From Saprospiraceae bacterium (GTDB lineage Bacteria; Bacteroidota; Bacteroidia; Chitinophagales; Saprospiraceae), in the NCBI GenBank assembly GCA_028282725.1, contig JANQHF010000093.1, positions 1 through 64,000 on the forward strand: 64,000 bases of DNA, written 5' to 3'. The notes below the pieces were generated by a model. It did no database searches. It saw only the letters and a list, made by a program, of their open reading frames with translations, and was not told the origin of the DNA. The position numbers and the translations under genes were made by a program. Shown piece by piece: positions 57,354-64,000 of the stretch. Within the stretch, counting starts at the first letter, position 1. Each line of letters opens with the position of its first letter.

Positions 57354-60300
57354 ATGAAGACTTCATTTACCCTCTTATTCTTTTCTACCCTGATATTCGC
57401 ATCAAATTTTTCAGTCTGTCAAGGCACCCAATTGTTGCGACAACCCACATTATCGGATGATCATATTGTATTTGTTTATGCAAATGATTTATGGATTGTG
57501 GATAAAAACGGTGGGTCTTCAAAAAGACTTACGTCTAATGAAGGGTCAGAATCAAATCCTCATTTTGCTCCCGACGGATCGGTTATCGCATTTTCAGGTC
57601 AGTACGAAGGCAATACTGATGTGTACACGGTACCTGTACAGGGTGGTGTGCCAGAAAGACTGACCTGGCATCCATCATCAGATATCGTCCAGGGATGGAC
57701 ACCGGATGGAAAGATATTGTTCAGATCATCAAGAAACGGTCACCCTACGGAGACCAATTCTTTTTATTCTGTTGATCTGAGCGGCGGATATCCGACTGCC
57801 CTGAACATACCACGGGCCGCATATGGGGAGATCTCGTCTGATGGACGATATGCAGCATATACTCCCATTACATCCTGGGATCCCGAGTGGAGAAATTATC
57901 GGGGAGGGCAAGCTATGCCGGTTTGGATACAGGATTTACAATCAGGGGAATTGGTGCGGACCCCACAAGGTGACCTTGAAAGACACCTGGATCCGGTTTG
58001 GGTAGGTGACGAGGTCTACTACTTGTCTGAGCGGGACTACACGAGTAATATCTGGTCCTATGACAAGGAAACCAATACAGAAAGACAGATCACCTTCCAC
58101 AAGATGTTTGATGTAAAAAGTCTCGACGCAAATAATGGTGAGATCGTATATGAACAAGGTGGATATTTGCACCTGCTGGATGCCCGGGGATCGGCAAGAC
58201 AACTTGAGATTCACGTGAAGGGAGATATGAATTTTTCAATCCCTAGGTGGGAAGATGTCACCGCCCAGCGACTGACCAATGCCGCAATTTCACCGACTGG
58301 AAAGAGGGCTCTTTTTGAGTTCAGAGGAGAGATCATATCGTTTCCTAAAAAGAACGGCAGTCCCAGAAATCTGACTAAAAATTCCGGAATTGCAGAAAGA
58401 TCACCAAGTTGGAGTCCAAAAGGATCCCGGATTGCCTACTTCTCAGATGCTTCAGGAGAATATGAATTGGTGATCAGCGATCAATATGGGAAGGTGGAGA
58501 AAACGATAGGTCTTCCATCCGGAACCTTTTATTTCCGACCTGAATGGTCCCCGGATGGAAAGAAAATAGCCTTTACAGATACCGATTACAATATTTGGAT
58601 GGTGACCATAGAATCGGGTGTAAGTGATCAAATAGATACGGACAGGTATGCACATCCGAACCGGACCATGAACCCGGTTTGGTCTCCCTCAAGTCGTTAT
58701 ATTGCCTATGCCAAACAGCAGGAAAGCCATTTTAAATCCTTGTTTATTTACGACACAGAAACCAGGACAGTCCACCAGGTGACCGATGGTCTTGCAGATG
58801 TCATCACACCTGTGTTTGATCAAAATGGAGAACATCTCTATTATTTGGCGAGCACCGATTATGGATTGAATTCCGGTTGGTTGGATATGAGCTCTTATGA
58901 CCCTGAAGTGACAAGAACACTCTATGTTTTGGTATTACAAAAAGACGGAGCTTCTCCATTTTTACCCAAAAGTGACGAAGAGGAAGCAGAAGAAGAAGAA
59001 GAAGATGCTGATGATGGGGAAGCTGCCAATGGCGATGAAACCCTGGAAGAAGCTGAAAGTGATACGACTAATGAGGATTCTGAAAAGGTCATTGACTTTG
59101 ATGAAATCATATTGAGAAGTATTGCCGTACCGGATGTATCCGGTGAGTATGTTGCCCTGGATCGTGCTCCTGAAGGAAATGTCCTTATAGCCATGGCGGG
59201 AGAGAGAGGAGTGACTGTCAAAAAGTATGGTTTTGAAAAGCAGGAACTCGATGATTTTGTAAAGGGAGTATCCCAACTCCGGACGTCCTATGACGGTGCC
59301 TTTGCGCTTTATCGGAATGGTGGAAAATGGAGTATATCTTCTATTTCCGGCAAGCCTGATCCTCAAAAGGATGTAATCCCGGTCGACTTTAAGGTAAGGG
59401 TCGACCCATTAATGGAATATCAACAAATCTTTAAAGAAGGATGGCGGTTTATGAGAGACTTCCTCTACGTTGACAATGTACATGGCGCACCGTGGAACAC
59501 CATTTGGGAGTGGTATTCTCCATGGATCGATCACGTCAGGCACCGGTCCGATTTAAATTACGTTGTAGATATCCTCAGCGGGGAAGTTGCAGTAGGACAC
59601 TCCTATGTTTTCGGTGGTGATTTGCCAGATATTGATAGAGTCGGGGTAGGCCTGCTCGGGGCTGATTATGAACTCGATAACGGATTGTATCGCATCGCAA
59701 AGATTTATACCGGCGAACAATGGAATCACACTTTGAAAGCACCATTGCATATGCCGGGATTGGATATCAATGAAGGTGACTATATCGTAAGAGTGAATGG
59801 AACTGAGTTGACTGCGGATCAAAACATCTTTTCGCATTTTGAACAGACTGCAGGGAAGCACGTCCAACTCACCGTGAAAAGCGAATTGAATGGCGAAGAA
59901 AAATCCCTTATTGTCGTTCCTGTTTCCAGTGAAGGTCAATTGCGCACGTTTGACTGGATCGAGGACAATCGGCGCCGTGTAGACGAGTTGTCGGATGGAC
60001 AACTTGCCTATGTATATGTTCCCAATACAGGTGGGAGTGGATTTGCTTATTTCAACAGGTATTATTTTTCACAACAAGATAAAAAGGGGGTCGTCATTGA
60101 TGAACGGAATAATGGAGGAGGTTCTGCAGCTGACTATATGATTGATATTATGAATCGTCAATTGTTTGGATACTTCAATAGTAAAGCAAATGATAACCGG
60201 CCCTGGACTACTCCTATGGCGGGTATTTGGGGTCCCAAGGTGATGATTATCAATGAACGGGCCGGATCAGGCGGTGACCTTCTTCCCTATATGTTTAAAA

Positions 60301-60635
60301 AAGCCAATATCGGTCCTCTAGTGGGAACGAGGACATGGGGAGGATTGGTTGGTACCTGGGATACTCCGCCATTCATAGATGGAGGAAGGATGATTGCACC
60401 CCGGGGAGGTTTTTTTGATATTGACGGAGAATGGGCAGTCGAGGGAGAAGGGATTCAACCGGATATCGAGATTATTATGGATCCGGAATTAGTCTTAAAG
60501 GGTCAAGATCCACAATTGGAAGGAGCAGTTCGGGAAGCAATGCGTTTGTTGGATGCAGAAAGATTCGAGCTGAAACCAGAACCTGATGCACCCGTTCGTT
60601 GGAAACGACCGGAGGGCTGGGAAAATGGTCAGTGA
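57354..60635 (+). CDS. Tricorn-like S41 peptidase with WD40-like/TolB-type propellers and PDZ domain
   Basis: WSPKGSRIAYFSD, WSPDGKKIAFTDTDYNIW; S41 motif GPKVMIINERAGSGGDLLPYMFKKANIGPLVGTRTWGG; start refined to 57354. Confidence 0.92.
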   Translation: MKTSFTLLFFSTLIFASNFSVCQGTQLLRQPTLSDDHIVFVYANDLWIVDKNGGSSKRLTSNEGSESNPHFAPDGSVIAFSGQYEGNTDVYTVPVQGGVPERLTWHPSSDIVQGWTPDGKILFRSSRNGHPTETNSFYSVDLSGGYPTALNIPRAAYGEISSDGRYAAYTPITSWDPEWRNYRGGQAMPVWIQDLQSGELVRTPQGDLERHLDPVWVGDEVYYLSERDYTSNIWSYDKETNTERQITFHKMFDVKSLDANNGEIVYEQGGYLHLLDARGSARQLEIHVKGDMNFSIPRWEDVTAQRLTNAAISPTGKRALFEFRGEIISFPKKNGSPRNLTKNSGIAERSPSWSPKGSRIAYFSDASGEYELVISDQYGKVEKTIGLPSGTFYFRPEWSPDGKKIAFTDTDYNIWMVTIESGVSDQIDTDRYAHPNRTMNPVWSPSSRYIAYAKQQESHFKSLFIYDTETRTVHQVTDGLADVITPVFDQNGEHLYYLASTDYGLNSGWLDMSSYDPEVTRTLYVLVLQKDGASPFLPKSDEEEAEEEEEDADDGEAANGDETLEEAESDTTNEDSEKVIDFDEIILRSIAVPDVSGEYVALDRAPEGNVLIAMAGERGVTVKKYGFEKQELDDFVKGVSQLRTSYDGAFALYRNGGKWSISSISGKPDPQKDVIPVDFKVRVDPLMEYQQIFKEGWRFMRDFLYVDNVHGAPWNTIWEWYSPWIDHVRHRSDLNYVVDILSGEVAVGHSYVFGGDLPDIDRVGVGLLGADYELDNGLYRIAKIYTGEQWNHTLKAPLHMPGLDINEGDYIVRVNGTELTADQNIFSHFEQTAGKHVQLTVKSELNGEEKSLIVVPVSSEGQLRTFDWIEDNRRRVDELSDGQLAYVYVPNTGGSGFAYFNRYYFSQQDKKGVVIDERNNGGGSAADYMIDIMNRQLFGYFNSKANDNRPWTTPMAGIWGPKVMIINERAGSGGDLLPYMFKKANIGPLVGTRTWGGLVGTWDTPPFIDGGRMIAPRGGFFDIDGEWAVEGEGIQPDIEIIMDPELVLKGQDPQLEGAVREAMRLLDAERFELKPEPDAPVRWKRPEGWENGQ

Positions 60636-60644
60636 ATATTCCAA

Positions 60645-61229
60645 ATGAATTATCTGGCCCATCTCTCTTTATCCCTAAAGGATCCTGGGATCATGCTGGG
60701 TAACTTCATAGCTGATGACATTTCAAGAAAGGAGGAAGCCCTGCTTTCACCTGATATTTTACAGGGTGTTGTATTGCACCGACAAATTGACGAATTCACA
60801 GATGGGCATCACTCTTTCATTTCTTCCACGGAAAGGTTACGTCCTGATCATCGCAAATACGCTCCCGTTGTCCTCGACATTCTCAATGATCATCTGCTTT
60901 CAAGAACTTGGGCTGAATTTCATAATGAGGAAGAGGAGAGTTTTCACGCATATGTCTATAAATCCTTTGCTGACCAGGTGAATGACCTTCCGCCCAAAAG
61001 CAGTCTGCACGTACATGTATTACTGCAATACAGGTATTTATCAGCCTACGGAACGAAGAAAGGTCTGCAGGACGTTTTGGCCAGAATGGATCGCAGAACC
61101 AAGTTCCCCTCTGACTTTGAATCAGGTGTGAATCATTTATATGATGATTTGGATTTTTATCTGGAAAACTTCAAATCCCTTTATACCGATTTGATCGACT
61201 TTGTGAGTGAATTCAGAACACTAGGTTAA
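60645..61229 (+). CDS. ACP phosphodiesterase (AcpH)-like protein
   Basis: MNYLAHLSLSLKDPGIMLGNFIADDI...GVVLHRQIDEFTDGH. Confidence 0.88.
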   Translation: MNYLAHLSLSLKDPGIMLGNFIADDISRKEEALLSPDILQGVVLHRQIDEFTDGHHSFISSTERLRPDHRKYAPVVLDILNDHLLSRTWAEFHNEEEESFHAYVYKSFADQVNDLPPKSSLHVHVLLQYRYLSAYGTKKGLQDVLARMDRRTKFPSDFESGVNHLYDDLDFYLENFKSLYTDLIDFVSEFRTLG

Positions 61230-61312
61230 ACTCTTGATCTGGTAAAATGTTGATATTGAACATGTGTTAAATCCTATGAAATTCACATTTTTCTAATTTC
61301 AAAAAAATAGTC

Positions 61313-61753
61313 ATGAGAATATTGAGTCTTCTTTTAATCATCTTGTTAAGTTCTTGTCAAACTTTGAATACCGTGATTAAAGAGAAGAATCAGAATAAGG
61401 GGACGACAAAAATCTACGATATTAAGTTGGATGATGCCTGGAATGTAGCAAAGTATGCCTTCAGATGGGGCGGAGCTGATGCCATAGAAGAGCATCGTGA
61501 CCAGGGGTATATGCTCACCAGCAGTGGGAATAACTTCGTGTCATCAGGGGCAGTTATGGGAGCCTGGATTGAACCAGCTGGAAATGATCGTGTCGCCGTT
61601 ACGGTTATTACCAAAAGAAGGGTTGCTATAGACTTGTTTACCACGTTGACAGAATCCAAGTGGCACAAGTTTTTTGAAGAAGGGAGAAGATTGACAGCAC
61701 AAGGTGAGCCTCTTCCCGAGATCAAGCCTGATCTGAATATTTCCAATGACTAA
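61313..61753 (+). CDS. Small lipoprotein, function unknown
   Basis: Signal/lipobox LLIILLSSC. Confidence 0.7.
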   Translation: MRILSLLLIILLSSCQTLNTVIKEKNQNKGTTKIYDIKLDDAWNVAKYAFRWGGADAIEEHRDQGYMLTSSGNNFVSSGAVMGAWIEPAGNDRVAVTVITKRRVAIDLFTTLTESKWHKFFEEGRRLTAQGEPLPEIKPDLNISND

Positions 61754-61780
61754 AAAACGAGTCGCCCGACTTCAAGTGGT

Positions 61781-61934
61781 CACCCGACTTTAAGTCGGGT
61801 GTCAATTTCGTAGAAAAGCCCAAAAAGATTAGGCTGTCTTCCTTTCGGAAGGCACTGTGCTGTGTCTGCTTCGCAGTTTCGTCGCTTGAAAGTCCTCTGG
61901 GACTTTCATCCTGACAATCGCAGATTCGTCAGGA
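61781..61934. repeat. Cluster of five consecutive hairpins; first is a copy of the dispersed CCCGACT-TTA-AGTCGGG palindrome
   Basis: Stems at 61781..61801, 61836..61853, 61866..61876, 61887..61908, 61909..61934, between convergent genes. Confidence 0.8.
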
Positions 61935-61942
61935 ATCGCTCC

Positions 61943-62671
61943 TCAACCTTCAAAATGAAAGGAAAGAGTGATCGTGCGGGAAAGCAGCTTCTCCATTACC
62001 GATGCTTCAATGATCTGGTCATTGAAAAGAAGGATATTCGTAATTCCCTGGGAAAACTTTATTTCAGGAGATAATATGAAGAACGGGAAGAAAAACTGCA
62101 TACCCAGCCCAACTTCCAGCTGAAAGTCATGGGGAGATATCTTGATAAATGTATCAGCCTGGCGCGTTTTTGAATTGCTGGCCACATCATATGAATAGTT
62201 CAATCCGGCGATGACAAACGCCCTCTTGTCTTTATAAGGTGCTGATTTATACCTGATGTGTAAAGGTATTTCGGCAAAAATGGATTCGATATTGGTCCTG
62301 GAATTCACATTGAAGTCCAGATGTCTCGTAGCAAAACTGATCCCGGGCAGCATGCGAAAATCAAAATACTCGCCGAATTTGTAGTTGACAATGCCATGGA
62401 CGTTAAAACCTACACCCGCCGCTCCTTGTGCCAAATGAATCTGGGGATTTCCAATAAAATCCCTGGAATGAAAAACCTGGTGTTTCGAGCTATTAAATCC
62501 CAGCGATATCCCAAAATAATAGGATTTTCGCTTGTAGTCGTCATAGTTCAGGTTTTTTCCCCCGGTTTGACCGGTAAGCGTCCATGTAAATCCGAAAATT
62601 AATAAGACAAGAATTATTTTTCTCCTATGTATAGACTGCATATACCAAAAGTAAGAGCATGCCATCGACAT
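61943..62671 (-). CDS. porT: PorT-like outer membrane beta-barrel protein (T9SS component)
   Basis: YDDYKRKSYYFGISLGFNSSKHQVFHSRDF...LGMQFFFPFFILSPEIKFSQGITN; adjacent to ubiE, a common Bacteroidota arrangement. Confidence 0.72.
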   Translation of the reverse strand: MSMACSYFWYMQSIHRRKIILVLLIFGFTWTLTGQTGGKNLNYDDYKRKSYYFGISLGFNSSKHQVFHSRDFIGNPQIHLAQGAAGVGFNVHGIVNYKFGEYFDFRMLPGISFATRHLDFNVNSRTNIESIFAEIPLHIRYKSAPYKDKRAFVIAGLNYSYDVASNSKTRQADTFIKISPHDFQLEVGLGMQFFFPFFILSPEIKFSQGITNILLFNDQIIEASVMEKLLSRTITLSFHFEG

Positions 62672-63342
62672 CTTTTAAATCCGGCCTCCTCCATAATTGC
62701 CTGAAAATCATCATATTCCGGAAAGGCTTGTACCGATTCATACAAATAAGTGTATGCTTTCGGATCCTTTGAAAAGAGCTTTCCTATGGCTGGCAAAATA
62801 TATCGGAAGTATACATTAAACAGCTGCTTGACCGGAAATATTGTCGGTTTTGAAAATTCAAGAACCATAAGTGGCTTCCCTGGTTTTAACACCCTGTGCA
62901 ATTCCATCAACCCCTTTGTAAGGTTTTCAAAGTTCCTCACACCAAATGCCACCATTGCACCGTCGAAGTGATCATCCTCAATATTCATTTTTTCACTATC
63001 ACCTACGATCAGTTCAATTCTTTGCTTAATATCCTTGTTTTCGATCTTCTTGAGACCATATTCTATCATATTAGGAGAAAGATCAATTCCGGTGATTCTC
63101 GTTTGAGGCAGACTCCTCGCTGCCATGATTGCCAGATCAGCTGTCCCGGTTGCCATATCCAGGATGTGATTGGGTTGATATGCCTTCATTTCCCTGATTA
63201 GTCTTTTTCTCCAGGTAATGTCTACTCCGAGAGAAAGAAGCCTGTTGAGAAAGTCGTAGCGACCGGCCACATTATCGAACATTGTCCGGATCTGTTCTTT
63301 TTTACTTGCCGAGGATTCATATGGCTTGACGACTTTCTTCAT
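62614..63342 (-). CDS. ubiE: Demethylmenaquinone methyltransferase UbiE/MenG
   Basis: MFDNVAGRYDFLNRLLSLGVDITWRKRLI, LDMATGTADLAIMAAR, GDSEKMNIEDDHFDGAMVAFGVRNFENL. Confidence 0.95.
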   Translation of the reverse strand: MKKVVKPYESSASKKEQIRTMFDNVAGRYDFLNRLLSLGVDITWRKRLIREMKAYQPNHILDMATGTADLAIMAARSLPQTRITGIDLSPNMIEYGLKKIENKDIKQRIELIVGDSEKMNIEDDHFDGAMVAFGVRNFENLTKGLMELHRVLKPGKPLMVLEFSKPTIFPVKQLFNVYFRYILPAIGKLFSKDPKAYTYLYESVQAFPEYDDFQAIMEEAGFKRCRWHALTFGICSLYIGEK

Positions 63343-63477
63343 CTCATGTGTGCGTAATAATCTCAGATCAAAATCCCGAAAATCAAGACTAGAATCAATG
63401 AGAAATTATGTTCATTTATTTAATATATAAAGCAGTTAATTATGAAGACTTTATCTGCTTATTTGATCAAGTTCAAT

Positions 63478-63485
63478 TACCTTTG
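63478..63485 (+). promoter_or_regulatory. -7 box (TACCTTTG) upstream of gyrA
   Basis: TACCTTTGC, same octamer as at ychF; ~82 nt upstream of the gyrA start. Confidence 0.45.
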
Positions 63486-63567
63486 CAGCTTGATTTTTCA
63501 GTGACTTTTTCAGGTGCATTTTAATCTAAATAGATAAGCCCTGAAGAAGTTCAAACTAGATGCAAAT

Positions 63568-64000
63568 ATGGCAGAAAATCCGAGGATTATACCGATCAAT
63601 ATCGAGGATGAAATGAAATCGGCCTACATCGATTATTCGATGTCGGTTATTGTTGCAAGAGCACTTCCGGACGTACGTGACGGTTTGAAACCTGTTCACA
63701 GGAGAATACTATACGGAATGTCAGAATTGGGCTTGACCATAAGTAAGCCTCATAAGAAGTCAGCGAGAATAGTTGGTGATGTATTGGGACGTTATCATCC
63801 GCATGGTGACGGAGCAGTCTATGATGCCATGGTACGCATGGCCCAGGAGTGGAATATGCGATATCCACTTGTGGACAAGCAAGGAAATTTTGGTTCTATA
63901 GAGGGTGATGGTCCGGCGGCAATGCGATATACGGAAGCAAGACTGGCGAGGATCAGTGATGAGATTCTCAGTGATATCAAGAAGGACACTGTCAACTTTG
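63568..64000 (+). CDS. gyrA: DNA gyrase subunit A (5' part; runs off window)
   Basis: [51 protein letters not shown]...[18 protein letters not shown]. Not in ORF track because it is open at the edge. Confidence 0.96.
   Translation, partial: MAENPRIIPINIEDEMKSAYIDYSMSVIVARALPDVRDGLKPVHRRILYGMSELGLTISKPHKKSARIVGDVLGRYHPHGDGAVYDAMVRMAQEWNMRYPLVDKQGNFGSIEGDGPAAMRYTEARLARISDEILSDIKKDTVNF

Noticed and set aside
58922-59366. ORFs 58922..59221, 58924..59115 and 58962..59366
   Set aside because: Shadow ORFs created by the acidic, purine-rich low-complexity tract of the tricorn-like protease.
63647-63868. Minus-strand 73-aa ORF
   Set aside because: Antisense to the conserved 5' end of gyrA.
1-64000. 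Prophage, transposon or integrative element
   Set aside because: No integrase, transposase, structural phage or conjugation genes and no flanking att-like direct repeats recognised.

Overview
The window looks like chromosome from a Bacteroidota (Saprospiria-like) bacterium. The evidence is several T9SS type A C-terminal sorting domains, a PorT-like gene beside ubiE/menG, and TAnnTTTG promoter boxes. Most of it is ordinary: MATE efflux (partial), MarR, GH20 hexosaminidase, CRTAC1/UnbV-type FG-GAP protein, two RidA proteins, M20 amidohydrolase, a complete ba3-type (B-family) cytochrome oxidase locus with SCO and cytochrome c, YebC, HppD plus a HisC-like aminotransferase, a TetR/acyl-CoA dehydrogenase/carboxyltransferase/HMG-CoA lyase catabolic operon, aquaporin, a 4-hydroxybutyryl-CoA dehydratase-like enzyme, trehalase plus MFS, YchF, a tricorn-like S41 protease, UbiE and the start of gyrA. 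The main accessory region is about 23.1-29.0 kb, a probable decayed defence island. It holds a collapsed type I restriction locus (hsdM start joined to an hsdR end, with a frameshift), a frameshifted DUF262-HNH-AlbA_2 (GmrSD-like) fusion gene, two GIY-YIG-like proteins, and uncharacterised two-gene units. Other points of interest: a 43-aa oxidase subunit IIa missed by the ORF track, a perfect 18-bp palindrome over the TetR promoter, a dispersed CCCGACT-TTA-AGTCGGG hairpin repeat at two loci, a run of five hairpins in about 155 nt at 61.78-61.93 kb, an orphan intrinsic terminator suggesting an sRNA or leader at 22.0-22.2 kb, and large multidomain secreted repeat proteins. I saw no rRNA, convincing tRNA, CRISPR array or transposase. 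All family assignments come from reading motifs, not from database searches.
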